Assembly: GCA_014529385.2 (NCBI GenBank)
Contig: CM043968.1
Location: 26,859,013 to 26,923,012, forward strand
Length of the DNA: 64,000 nucleotides
Origin: Adiantum capillus-veneris
Lineage: Eukaryota; Streptophyta; Polypodiopsida; Polypodiales; Pteridaceae
Direction: 5' to 3'
Notes under the pieces: generated by a model
Databases searched by the model: none
What the model saw: the letters and a program-made list of their open reading frames with translations, nothing else
What the model was told of the DNA's origin: nothing
Translations under genes and position numbers: made by a program
Shown here: one piece after another, positions 38,825 to 50,274 of the stretch
Numbering within the stretch: position 1 is the stretch's first letter
How the letters are laid out: each line of letters opens with the position of its first letter

Positions 38825-40387
38825 CTATTGAGTGCTTGAGCCATCTAAGATATGGTGAGCAATGTTTTCTCGACGCACTTGGGCGCAGGGAAGCTGTTTG
38901 TGCAGCACATCCCAAGCAATTTGTTCCACATTGCTTAGACCTACATCTTGGCTTAAGGCCACGTTACACAGCACACGACCACGAATGTGTGTCGCAAATG
39001 CAGCATTGACCAAAGATTTATTTACAAGATATATAACTTGGGAGGCTTGAGATATGGTTGACAGGCATAGGATGCGGCTCATTGCTTTCATCATTGACAC
39101 CCAAAATTGACCACAAGGAGTGTACTCCTTGTGGATTATCGCAAAGCCGTCCTGGGGGAGCTTGCAAGGTAATGCGCAAGAGATGACTGCCATCCAAAAG
39201 CTTGGCGCCTACCATCTCCTCTCCGACCTGCATGCTCATCCAGCTCCACAACATTCTACAAAGAAATCAATAGGTAAATAAGATTTCAGAATGCAACAAT
39301 GAAAATTAACGTAATCACAAAACAAAAATTAATTAATACCTCTTGTTTTTCGTCGTCCTCATCGTTTATGCCTTTGCTGTCAAGAGAAATAGATGAATTG
39401 GGAGCCATAGAGACACTCTCAAGTTCATCTATATGAACAGGCATAGGAGTGCGTTGGGCTTCAAGCAATGCGCGTGTAGCTACAAACTCATCCTCCGACA
39501 TAGATGAGTGTGGTGCATCTGTCACCGCCACCATTGCCAACTCCACTGTATCTACTACACTCTCTCCAAGGGGAAGGAGGCTTCGATCCAAAGGATTGGA
39601 AGAGGGGTCAATGGTAGAGGACTCTATAGTGGCACAGAGGATGGACAGACTCTCATCCATGCAGATTTCAAAGTCTTTTCAAGATCATGTAAAAAAAATA
39701 TTCCTCCCCATTTATCACAATTAGGGAGAGGTGTTCAAAAAAAACCTCCGGTGTTAATGTCTCCTCCGGCGCATCTGCAGCGGGCTTAAAGGATGCTTCT
39801 GCACCCTCATCACCCATGGATTTGGCGGCATCCATGACACCTCCTGGGTAGGTTAGGGCAAGAATATTGCCCTCTTTGCTTGCATCCCAGGGCACTGTAA
39901 TGGGCTCCTTTGTGTCCTTGACGATACCCCCAAGGCGCAAATGAGGTAAACTCACCTCAGATCTTTCAGGCTCCTCCGCAAGAAGAAACACAAAATTTGC
40001 CAAGCGACTTAGAAACTGGGTGCCAACCTTCTTCTTTTTCAAACGTGAATCTTCAATGTACTCACCTGCCTCAGCCGCAATTACACAAAATCGTTGAAGT
40101 CGCTGGGTGAAAGGCCGATCTCCTTTGTGTATGTAGCGAAGCAAATCGTATGGAATCCACAATTCCCCTTGTCCGACAATTGGTACAGCATACTTGTCGA
40201 TGTAAAATTCAAAAAAATTTAAGATAGGCTGAAAAGATTGGTTGTTTAGGTGAATAGTTGCATTCACATCAGGGAATTGGGTGAAGAAATTGTGAAGATC
40301 ATCACGATCTTGCCACTCGGTTGTTTGTAAAAACGCTTGGAAGCGTTGTAACGCTGTGGCTTCGAGAGGGGTGGAGGAGGATGCCAT
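38825..40387 (-). CDS. Hypothetical spliced gene in TIR element (exon structure uncertain)
   Basis: The start is ATG at 40387 (MASSSTPLEATALQRFQAFL), about 95 bases downstream of a TATATAAAG box on the same strand. The first open frame runs to 39668: a helical N-terminal half (FFTQFPDVNATIHLNNQSF, LWIPYDLLRYIHKGDRPF), a basic patch (RLKKKKVG) and an acidic Pro/Glu-rich end. A second frame (about 39660-39340) is acidic and Ser-rich (SMSEDEFVATRALLEAQRTP) and ends DEDDEKQE at a clean donor (GT 39339-39338). The 84-nt intron ends with AG at 39257-39256. Downstream, 39193-38825 stays open in another frame (IRGRVLCNVALSQDVGLSNV, QIAWDVLHKQLP). The first two parts join only across T8 runs near 39700, so either a missed intron or a frameshift exists. 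I recognise no family. Confidence 0.45.
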
Positions 40388-40481
40388 AATGCTAGCTCTT
40401 AAGGTAGGAATGCAAAGAGTGATGGAGCTCAAATGAGAGTGTGAATAGGCAAAGAGTGTGAAAATGGTAGGGTTTAGGAGG

Positions 40482-40490
40482 CTTTATATA
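40482..40490 (-). promoter_or_regulatory. TATA box of the minus-strand hypothetical gene
   Basis: TATATAAAG on the minus strand, about 95 bases before the ATG at 40387. Confidence 0.55.
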
Positions 40491-40499
40491 GCACGCATC

Positions 40500-41012
40500 C
40501 CCCCCCCCCCCAAAAAAAAAAAAAATAATAACAATAATTAAAACATTAAACAATTTTCATAAAGTAACACAAATAACAAGAAGTTATAAAAAACTTACAA
40601 ACTAAATTACAATCATTTAACTCTAAAAACACATCAATACGACTTTAAGATAATGTGCATTGCCAAAATTTGATACAACCATCTACTTGAACTTACAATT
40701 GTGATATTATAAGAAATTTAAGTACAAAACATAACTACTCTAATGATAAAATCAAATTCTCTTCCGTCGTCCACACCTTTTCAATTTGAATCATGCTCTC
40801 CATGCGGCTACCAATCTAGCAAAAAAAAAAAAAGAAATAGCATACCCAACTTAGAGCAAGGAATAATCAAAAGAACATAAATATAACATAATTAAGAGAG
40901 AAAAATCATTAACCTTACGTCGTCCGATGAAAAATTTTGTATCTTCTCCATGCTCTAAACCCATTATCACTAAGTGCTCCCGCACATTGGCCAATGTCCA
41001 ATGCTTGTTCAC
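40500..41012. other. Non-coding gap with poly(C)-poly(A) junction
   Basis: A run of 12 C followed by 14 A at 40500-40524, then AT-rich sequence without a gene up to the end of the next minus-strand gene. Confidence 0.5.
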
Positions 41013-42050
41013 TTAGATGGTTTCAACGGCACCACTCAACAATTTGATTGCAATATCAAATACTTCAATTGTAGCATCGGTGGATTGCAATGGAATCCAT
41101 TCACCAAGCTTGCACATCCATCTTTCATAGAAGTACCACACGTAAAGGGTGGAGCGCACCTTGATGAAACGGATAGCAATGCCGAAACTTCCAACCTGAC
41201 ACCGAAAGTGATCTCCGTTGTGAAGTCCTTCAAGATACCTCCACTTCTCACCAAGGATGGCTTCCAATGTATCGTATTGTAGATCTTTGCAAACATACAT
41301 AGTATTTGTATGATGAAAAGGCAAAGATCCAAAGATGCTAGCGAAGACATGAGCAGGACAACACCATCCAAGCCCAATGGAATGCGAGGCTTTTCCAAAT
41401 TTTAATGATGCTCTCATATCAGCTACAATCTTGGCTTTCAAAGACATTACAGTGAATGCATCTGGCTTTGGCCACTCCATGCTATGCAAGGTTGTAGCCT
41501 CCAAAGGTTGTAGCTCTCCATAGCCTTCCTCATCTGTAGGTACAATGTACTTGTGGGTGTAGAAGAACACCCTTTGTCGTGCAAGGTTTGATGAAGTTGT
41601 GTTGGAGAAGAGCATATCCCCAAGACTTGCATGCATGGCCGTAAATGTGCCTGAAAGGCACGAGAGTGGTTGCTCCTCCACAAGGCTAGAAGGGAAAACA
41701 TCTACATAGAAACAAAACAGTCAGTGAGATGTAAAAAGTCCATTTTTTTGTTACCACCAAAACCATTGAAGTGCAAGGGACATACAATTACAAGGAAAAT
41801 CCCTTGGGTTAGTGATCCCTTGTAGACGCATGTGTCCAAACATGAAAACATGTTGAACGATTGCCACCGTACCCTTGTCTCTTACTTGCTTGAAGCCTAT
41901 TAGTCTTCCCTTCCAATGGAGATCAACGTTTGTTCTTTCACGAACACGATGGGGACCGATTGCGGAGGGTTTCATGTAGACCCATGCACCTTCTTGAAAA
42001 ACCTGAGGTTCCCATTGTTGCTCCTCATTCTTCGAGTTGTGGAGAACCAT
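41013..42050 (-). CDS. Two-exon gene, BAH-like protein (317 aa), intact
   Basis: Exon 1 is 42050-41786 and exon 2 is 41701-41013. The 84-nt intron has GTATGT at its 5' end and TATGTAG at its 3' end, and the phase joins exactly (codon split after one base), giving a continuous 317-residue reading frame. The N-terminal half reads GAWVYMKPSAIGPHRV, LHWKGRLIGFKQVRDKG, TVAIVQHVFMFGHMRLQG, then VFPSSLVEEQPLSCLSGT and RQRVFFYTHKYIVPTDEE. The run of beta strands, the 'F.SS...E.P...L.GT' block and the 'FFY..KY' block recall BAH (bromo-adjacent homology) domains, which bind nucleosomes, including histone tails. This resemblance is weak and from memory. The C-terminal half (LGWCCPAHVFASIFGSLPF, WYFYERWMCKLGEW) is unassigned. 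Confidence 0.6.
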
Positions 42051-42108
42051 ACTTTGAATGATGGGTTTGGGGCGTCTATTTTGACCATTGTTTGCCGTGG
42101 ATGCTTAA

Positions 42109-42368
42109 GTGGGAGCTTGAAATTGCAATGGAGATCTCGGGGAAGGAGGAGGGAGACAAAGTTTAGAGAGAGTGTGGGAGCTTACAGTTGCAATGGAGAG
42201 CTTGAGGAAGGAGGAGGGAGACAGAGTTTAGAGAGAGAGAGTGGGAGCTTAAAGTTGCAATGGAGAGCTTGAGAAAGGAGGAGGGAGACAGTTTAGAGAG
42301 AGAGTGGGAGCTTAAAGTTGCAATGGAGAGCTTGAAGAAGGAGGAAGGTGTAAGAGTTTAGAGAGAGA
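42109..42368. repeat. Minisatellite, four units of about 65 bp
   Basis: Units beginning GTGGGAGCTT (first base of each at 42109, 42174, 42241 and 42304) contain AGTTGCAATGGAGAGCTTGA and GGAGGAGGGAGACA and end in GAGAGAGAG. A partial fifth begins at 42369. It lies directly upstream of the ATG of the two-exon gene at 42050, so it sits in that gene's promoter or 5' UTR. Confidence 0.9.
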
Positions 42369-42710
42369 GTGAGAGCTTTGTCTTATGGAAAGGGGCTATG
42401 GAGGAAGGGAGTCTTGGAAAAAAGGTTCTAGAGTGAGAAAATGACTTTTTGATCATAGGGTAGGTTTGGGGGGAGTTTTGGATGGAATATTTTGAATTTA
42501 TTTTTTTTTTTTTTGAAAATTTTGAAATTTTAGGTTTTTTTCACAAACGTATCTGTGGACCCACCACTCCCCCCCTCCCTCTTTTACCCATCCACCTCCC
42601 TCTAGGATACAAAGCAATAAATGAGTGGACAACCCTATTATTCTCTCTACTTTCTTAGGTTCTACACTTATATACATTGCTCTCTTCCTATTGGCTGGAG
42701 CTTAATTAAC

Positions 42711-42754
42711 CTTAATCCTATATGGCCCAAGGAGAGTCCACATTTTTTCTAATG
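42711..42754 (-). repeat. Right terminal inverted repeat
   Basis: Reverse complement matches the left end at 36 of 44 aligned columns. Confidence 0.75.
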
Positions 42755-42802
42755 GTGCGTGCAGAAGCTCCAGTGCCCATCTCCATCTTTGCACAAGCTC
42801 CA

Positions 42803-42807
<5 letters not shown>

Positions 42808-42893
<86 letters not shown>
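42808..42893. repeat. (CT)n microsatellite
   Basis: About 43 uninterrupted CT units, 54 bases outside the right TIR. Confidence 0.96.
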
Positions 42894-42896
<3 letters not shown>

Positions 42897-43959
42897 AAAA
42901 CATGGATTGATGGAGACTCCTTGAGGCTTGCTATGGTTCCAGCTCACACTTCATCAGAAGCGTCAATGGAGTTTCTTGAACACAATGTGGACTAGATGAT
43001 GGAGGAAGGAGTTCATGATGAGGCACATGGAATATGTATGGTTCATACACACATGTACTCTAAGAGAAAGGCTTGTCTATATGAGGATGTAATTATTGCA
43101 CTGAGGAGGTATGAAGCACATGCAAAACACGAGTATAGGAATCAATGTTGTAGAAAGCAACTGCAACCCAACATCAACATTAAAGCCAAATAATTTCATA
43201 GAGAGGATGTGGATGTATGCACAAAGGAAGGTAGGAAGCACCTTAATATTTGAAATATTGTTCAACACATCCAGAGAGAGGTACATAGCTATGGAAAAGA
43301 AGACATGAATGCAATCATGAAGGTTTTCCTAAGTGATGAGCGCATCTTGCCATGGTGTAAAGATTTAGACTCTCTTCACTCAAATGACCTTATTTTGCCA
43401 CTCAAAGTCTCCTTACAGGAATTAAAGATGAGCTGATGAGATCTTTTTGAAATGAAGCACATTCAACATGCTGGTGAGCGGATTATTACAAGGAGACTGA
43501 GAGCCTAGGAAAATGTGTTACTCTAAATAAAGTGGAAAACTATCCAAGGAACTTTTACTCAGATTTGGGTAGAGTTGAAAGTGATCCTATGTCATGCACA
43601 TTGAAGTTAGACTTATGCAAAAGGAAGTCCATATATGATGGGTCCTTATTTGACAAATTGAAGCCGACAATAGTTTTGGATAGAGCACACTAGGGTGTAT
43701 CCAAACAAGAAAGATATTTGTCAGAGACGATTGGGAAGAAAGTGTTATGAAGAGCATCCAATTCATTTACTTGATGAATCTCAAGTAAACAAGTCTCCTT
43801 GTTATAATGAATAATTCTCAAGTAAAACATCTCATTCTTATGAATAGCTAGCCATTGCTTCTATGGATTTATATAAATACTATTATATGCTATATGTAGG
43901 AAATTTATGTGTCACCACGATACTCCACTATCTCTGTTTAGGCTATTATATGCACTATA
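42894..43959. other. No gene seen
   Basis: Short ORFs without motifs. The sequence has gene-like base composition around 43300-43700 but no frame stays open. Confidence 0.45.
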
Positions 43960-44290
43960 AACTATAAGTGTGTGTAATCATAGCCCAACGAATGAATGTA
44001 TGCAATTATGTGTGCCATGTAAAAGGACTTTATAATAGTATATTAGAGCAACATGTGTGCTATGTGGTACAAATGTGTACGATAATAGCACAATATCCCT
44101 ATCTATGCTAGTATGTTTGCTATGTGTATTAGAGTATGAGAGCACTATGTGTGCTATATAGCAAAAGTGTGTGTAATAATAGCCCAATGTCCCTATCTAT
44201 GAAAATATGTGTGCCATGTAAAAGGACTTTCATTGTAGTATGAGAGCAGCATGCCTGCTATATAGCAAGCGTGTGTGTAATAAGAGTTGT
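43960..44290. repeat. Degenerate tandem repeat, units of about 115-120 bp
   Basis: The blocks AGTGTGTGTAAT(C/A)ATAGCCCAA, TATGTGTGCCATGTAAAAGG and GAGCA(A/G)CATG(T/C)(G/C)TGCTAT recur about three times between 43966 and 44285. No coding sequence. Confidence 0.7.
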
Positions 44291-45715
44291 TATGCTTCTT
44301 TCAATGCAAATTCAACAAATGCTATGAAGGATACGAAAGGGGCTTTTAGTGTGCAATGTCACTATGAACCATATATTCATGATGCATGTATTGCAAAATT
44401 TGTGGATCATGTGATACTTTGACAGTGGTGCAACTAAGTACATTACGTCTCATCATGATTTGTTCACTTCTCTTGAGACTATCCCTATCAAGAATAATGT
44501 CGTGTATGACAACAATGCCTCTTATCCAGATCAAGGAATCGAGAAGATTGTGTTTACTACTATTGGTTGTAGCTCCTTCACACTCTTGGATGCTTTGTAT
44601 GTGTCTGTGATCAAGAAGAATCTTTTGTCCATGTCCGTGTGTTGGTCTTTTAATCAAGTTTATGGATGATAGATGTATAGTGCATGATCTTAGTTTTGGT
44701 GATACTAATGTGGAATTTGGTACTTTATGCTATGAACTATATATGATCAATGTTTAAAAGAGCCGTGTGGAAGATTCAGCATGCATAACTTCTAATTTTA
44801 AAGGCTATTTTAAAGGCAAAAACTTGGCAAGCTTGATTTGATCATCTAATTTTTTCCATTTTGCTATATTTGCAAAAATCTAATATAACTGTTTCGTTGC
44901 CCCCCTTGAGGAACAATTGAAACATATATGTGAAGGCTGTATTTTAGGCAAAACACATCATTCTAACTATCTAAAAGATGGTTTTGTGTAGGCTACGTGC
45001 AAATTGTAGCTTGTACACAATGATTTTTGTGGTCCAATGCACACCCCTTCCTTTGGGAAGCATTTATAATTTGTGACTCTCATTGGATGATTACTATAGG
45101 CATGCATGGGTGAATATGCTTAAGGAAAATCTGGAAGTATTGATGTGCTTCAAGAAAATTTTTCCTATGGTTGAAAAAATATTAGGTTGTTGTGTGGGCA
45201 CCCTCTATTTTGATCAAGGGGGGAGTACATGTCCAAAGATTTCAATGCATTTCTAGCTAGTTGTGGGATCCTGGCATGGGATACAACACCAATGTGCAAT
45301 GCCATACACCCTCAATAAAACAGCATTGTAGAGAGGAGAAATAGATTATTAATGAAAATAGCACAATTGATGTTCACAATCCAAGCTTTGCTACATGCAT
45401 TTTGGCTTGAGGCTATCATGTGTGCTATGTATGTACTAAATAGGTTTCCTGCTAAATCATTGTACTCCCAATGAGGCTTGGCATGACAAGAATCCATCCA
45501 TTGGACATTTACATGTGTTTGGTTTCTTAGCGTATGCTTTGATGCTCAAGCAACAACACAAAAGTTTGGGTGATAAGGCTGTGAAATGATTTTCCTTTTT
45601 GTTATAGTCTAGGGAGCAAAGGCTATAGTTTGTGTCATCCAAAAAATAAAGTGTATCTTGATTGGTCGAGATGTTGTCTTTGTGGAAGATACAATTCAAC
45701 CCTTGTTTGCATGCG
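44290..45715 (+). mobile_element. copia protease-integrase fragment
   Basis: Plus-strand pieces of copia pol appear in order: the protease neighbourhood (SHHDLFTSL, then IKNNVVYDNNASYPDQGIEK and VIKKNLLSMS), a zinc-region remnant (EGCILGKTHHSNYLKDG, with changes) near 44930-44980, and integrase core pieces to about 45700. Stops are frequent. It is cut off at 45716 by an LTR in the opposite orientation. Confidence 0.75.
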
Positions 45716-45716
45716 T

Positions 45717-45946
45717 TGGAAATAGGGTTGCAAAGAAACACACATAGCTTGGAGAAGATGAAGAAGCTCAAGGCCCACAAAACAGCGTATATTGATTAGT
45801 GCATAATGGAAAGATGAGTTAGTCCTAGAATGATGGGTGTATATATAATGCACAGTGGGAAAAACCTCCTAAAGAGGGAAGAAATGCCCCGACGATCCTA
45901 AGTGTGTTCACAAAAATCACTACCACATCTGTATGGTAACAAATCC
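45717..45946 (-). repeat. copia 3' LTR (minus strand)
   Basis: Reverse complement begins TGTTACCATACAG and ends TTTCCAAC, matching the family LTRs at 20168 and 52048. It follows a GGGGGGATT purine tract on the minus strand. Confidence 0.8.
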
Positions 45947-46018
45947 CCCCCGAGAGTGATGCAATAAACAAGAGCTGGCACCTAGTGTAAAGGGAAGTTC
46001 CATGCCCTAAGAACATGA

Positions 46019-47570
46019 TCAATCCACAAAGGGGAGTAAGCCCAAAGCTTTGCAAAAAGATTCAAACTTCTCACCACGAGGTAATGTTTCTGTGAATAGA
46101 TATGCAAGGTTGTCTTGTGTTGCCACATAATAAGACAAGCTCATCTCTCCTAATAGGAGTCTCTCTCTGACATAATGGTAATTCGCCTCAATGTGCTTTG
46201 TGCAAGCATGAAAAAATGGGTTTGTGGCAATTGCCAATGCTCTTTGAATGTCAGTGCAGATGATGAGGAGATGATGTTGGCAGTGTTTTGTCCAATACCC
46301 AAATCACCCATAAGGCGTTTGAGCCATACACACTTAGTCGTAATTGTGAAGATTGCCTTGTATTCAACCTCAAAAGTGGAAGTGGCCACAATAGTTTTCT
46401 TCTTGCTTAACCATGATATGCATGAACTGTCAGAGCATGAAACAAAAACCACTTGTGGACACTCGTGTGTCATAAAAACCAGCCCAATATGAGTCCAAAA
46501 GAAGCATGTAAATCTAGCAGCAATGATCCCCCCCTTAGGATAAAACAACCCAAGATGTAAAGTGCCACTCAAGTAGAAAAAGATCCTTTTGACGGCCTGC
46601 CAATGCTTAAACCCTATGCTATGCATAAATTTGTTGACCTATCATATTGAAAACTGAATATTGAGCCTCATATTGCATACATAAATAAGGCATCCTTGAT
46701 AAAGAGTGACATCGATAGGATCATCTTCATCAAGACTCAATTTAAAACTTGTTTCCATTGTCTCTATGTACCTTACATAGTAAGGTACATAGAGACATTA
46801 CTATGTAAGTTTGGAGCTTACTTGCAATCTTCAAGTCCAAACTTACATAGTAATGTCTCTATGTAGCTTGTTTAACACAAGGCAATACCACCATCACACT
46901 GCTTAAATTATATGCCCAAGTAATGTTGCGATAGCCTCAAGTCTTTCATCTTGAAGTATCATTCAAATCATTCTTAAATTTAGTAATATGTATCTAATTT
47001 GGTCCAATGTTTAGCAAATTATCAACAAAAGAACGACGATGAGAAATACATTATCCTCACGCTTTATATACAAAGTGAAATCTGTTGGACTGTTACCAAA
47101 TCCTTGTTTAACCGAATGAGTGTCATCTTTCTCATACCAAGCACAAGGAGACTGCTTCAACCCATACAAAGGTTTTTTTCTATCCTTTCTTGACAAAAAT
47201 GCGAGGTTGCGTTACATAAACTTTGTCAAATATATCACCATTCAAGAAAGCAATAACAATTTCTAATTGATGTACATCCAATCCAAATGAGCTACCAATG
47301 CACATAGAAAATGAACAATAGGCATATGACAAGTGGGAGAAAAAATGTCTTCATAGTCTATACCTTTTTGTTGTGCATAACCTTTTGCAACAAGTCGATC
47401 CTTATAATGATCAATCTCACCATCCGGCTTATGTTTCAACTTTGTAAACCCACTTTTTACCAATAATTTCACCAGCAAAAACACTCTCTCTATCAACCAC
47501 TTCATTTGCTGTAGTTTTTTTGGATTCTTCATGCTTGAAAGTTGATAGTAATGTCTTTCCCATTGAGACT
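46019..47570 (-). pseudogene. copia RT and RNase H, broken
   Basis: RT start is KSGFTKLKHKPDGEIDHYKD and VAKGYAQQKGIDYEDIFSPT (47263-47532), then PLYGLKQSPCAWYEKDDTHS (47011-47196). RNase H follows with LSKKKTIVATSTFEVEYKA and THFFMLAQSTLRRITIMSE at 46150-46450. Stops interrupt each part. A nested inverted duplication at 46760-46865 lies in the RT segment between them. Confidence 0.82.
46760..46865. repeat. Nested inverted repeats in copia RT
   Basis: Arms 46760-46775 and 46781-46796 are perfectly complementary (16 bp, 5-nt loop). Arms 46786-46815 and 46836-46865 are also perfectly complementary (30 bp, 20-nt loop). The arms share sequence, so the region can refold between two hairpins. Confidence 0.92.
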
Positions 47571-50250
47571 AACCAAAGGCCTTGTTCATATCCTTTTCAG
47601 TTGCCTTACTGACTTCATTATCATCTCCAGTAGAAAGATCAAATGCCTTAGCAACTAACTCTTCTGTTAAGTACTCCTCTTTGAAACCTGACCATCATTT
47701 GTCTGCATGTGTTTTAGGTAGACGGTTTCCATCTGAGTTTTTCTCCAACTTACCCGAGGCGATCTTGAAAAATCAAGCAATCCAATCCTCCTAAGACATG
47801 CAGTATTTGCTTCACTATTCTCTAAATTGTACCTGAAGTCAATAAATGTGTAATCAGAGAATACTTCATCCCTTGTAGGATGTATATACGGGCAGGAGTA
47901 ACCATTTTCGGCTCATTATCTAAACTCGGATCTGGTACCATAAGGCCTTGATAGCGTGTCTTCCTTGTAGAGAGCATTAGTGCAAGTGTACCCTCATCCT
48001 CTGTTCTTGTATTCAGACTAGCAATTGCAAAAGGATTATGGGTTTTTGACATGTTAACCACCATCGTAAAATGCAAAGGATTGTTGTACACAGGTTGTGA
48101 CTACTCATTACTATGTCGCATGCATAAGTAGGCACTATCCTAGGTTCATCATTAATATGATGTCCTCCTTGATTCTCGATGATTTGTCCCCATAAAATGG
48201 CTTGAGTCTAAATCCATTAATGGGTTTTTTAATTATTTTACCTTCCTGATGAGACAGTATGAAAGTATTTGGTCCCACTGGCCTGACTATTGGAAATGGC
48301 CCTACATATCTGAGTTTGAGTTTACCAGGCCTCAATCCCAATTTGTTGTTATACACCAACACCCAATCACCTGGAGAAAAAATTTTGAACTTTATATTTT
48401 TGCTAATCCAAGCTTGTCTTCTTTTTTTTGGGTAATATCTGCAATGTACAGGCTATGTATTCTATCCTCTTCCAACCTTAGTAAAGCTTCCTTCCTGTAA
48501 TAACTGGCTGACTCTTCAGGGGATAATTTTTCTTGAATTGCAACCCTGAGGCTTGGCACTATAAATTCCATAGGAACTACTACTTCTAACCCATACAGTA
48601 GCTTAAATGGTGTCATGCCAGTAGTCACTTTATATGCTGTCCTAAAAGCCCATAGTGCCGAGTCCAATTTCTCATTCCAGTCTGTCCTATTTTGATTGAC
48701 CAGCTTCTTGATAATCTTGACCAAAATCTTATTGTTACTCTTTGCTTGTCCATTGGCCTCGGGATAGTACACTGTTGACTTCTTATGCAATATCATATGC
48801 AACTCAGTCAGTTTATTGATCACCTTATTAATAAAATGTCCTCCCTGATCACAAACTAGCTCAATGGGACATCCAAACCTTGTCATAATGTTTCTGTACT
48901 TTTGCTTTATTATCTCTTAAAGCCACTTCTTCTACCCAATTTTTACAGTAGTCAGTTGCAACCCATATATACCTGTTCTGTGTAAATCTTGCAAGTGGTT
49001 TGATTGAAGCAACAAAATCCAATCCCCACTTGTGGAATGGCTCCAAAGGCAAAATAGGTTGCAATGGCATTCTGTCTACAATCAATGGCCTGCCATCCCT
49101 TTGGCACAACAAACAGTTACTGAACTCCTGATCATCTTTAATTATTGTTGGCCACCAAAGTCCTGCTTGAAATACTTTCCTTGCAGTTAGCTCTCCTAAA
49201 ATATGTCCTTCTGCATTACCTGCATGAGCTTCTACCAATACTGCTTTTTGCTCAAACTCAGGGACATATCTCCTTATCACCTGATCAATTCCTCTCTTAT
49301 ATAAGAGTCTTGCAATAACTGTATATGGTTTACTCCTCAATGCCATTCTCTTCCTTTGGTCTTTGGTCATTGGTTTAGGTAACACCCCTTTAGTAAAAAT
49401 TTGAAACATGTCATCATACCAATCCCTTGACTGGTCAGTCACCTGAACTAAAAATAGTTTTGCATCAGGTAATTGCTTAAGTACTCTCGCGGAATCATCC
49501 TTACCTGTTTCCAATCTACTGAGATAGCCAGCCAAGACATGAAGCTTCCCAGGAGTATGTATTACCACATATTCAAATTCAAGCAAGAGCAGTATCCATC
49601 TAGCCAACCTTCCTGACATATGTGGTTTGTTCACCAAATAGATAAGAGCCTGATGATCTACATGGAAGAATACCCTATTGGCTAAAAGGTAATGTCTAAA
49701 TTTTTGCAATGCGTAGATCATTCCCAAGCATTCTCTCTCAATCACTGTATAATTCTTCTCTGCAGGTGTTAGTACCCTACTTGCATAGTAAATTGGTCTA
49801 AACCAACCTCTTCTGGTTTCTTGCACCCACTGCCACATGAAATGCATCCACAAAAGTATGGAATGGTAATTTCCAATCAGGAACAATTAAAATTGGTGCT
49901 ACAATCAACATTTTTTTGAGAGTCCTAAATGCCTAGTTGTTCTCCCTAGTTGAATGGGGCATCCTTGTTTGCTAGTTTTGTTAGTGGAGTGCATACATGA
50001 GCCAAATACCTCAAAAATATGTTATGCCACTTCACTTGACCCAAAAATCTACCCAATTGCTTAATTGCCTTGGTTTGATTGCTTCCAGCTTCCTTGGATC
50101 TATAGATACTCGTTCTTCAGAAATTACTTGTCCAAAGAGAACTCCTCTCTTAGCTGCAAAGGCACACTTGGCTGGGTTCAGTGAAAGTCTCAATTCCTTG
50201 CATTTAGGAAAACACAATCTCAGTGCTCAAGATGCTCCTACTTCTTTCCA
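47571..50250 (-). mobile_element. Ty3/gypsy fragment (RT end, RNase H, integrase)
   Basis: From 50250 downward are a piece of RT (LRLSLNPAKCAFAAKRGVLF), RNase H in the 341-codon frame 49886-48861 (FFHVDHQALIYLVNKP), an H2C2 zinc region (GHILGELTARKVFQAG, CLLCQRDGRP) and an integrase core (HKWGLDFVASIKPLARF, then CDQGGHFINKVINKL and YYPEANGQAKSNNKIL). The integrase C-terminus is at 48362-48135 (GKLKLRYVGPFPIVRPVGPN). The long open frames make this the least decayed retroelement coding region in the window. It differs from the chromovirus at 25.6 kb and no chromodomain is seen. Gag, protease and the RT active site are absent. Confidence 0.85.
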
Positions 50251-50274
50251 AAAACACTAAAATCATCCAAAAAA

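Larger units (their letters stand above)
33550..42754 (+). mobile_element. 9.2-kb TIR DNA element carrying a histone H3-like gene
   Basis: The left end (33550-33591, starting CATTAGGAAAAAATTGGAC) and the reverse complement of the right end (42754 down to 42711, starting CATTAGAAAAAATGTGGAC) align over 44 columns with 36 matches, 3 mismatches and 5 one-base gaps. A perfect target-site duplication is not visible; the flanks GTGTGTG and GTGCGTG agree at 6 of 7 positions but lie in a TG repeat. Inside are a broken transposase-like gene (plus), an intact histone H3-like gene (plus), a hairpin, and two spliced genes on the minus strand. No other recognisable transposon interrupts this block, in contrast to both flanks. 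Boundaries rest on the TIRs, which I found by eye. The family is not one I can name. Confidence 0.72.

Noticed and set aside
43960-44290. CRISPR-like array
   Set aside because: Repeat units are contiguous and degenerate with no unique spacers, and the context is eukaryotic.
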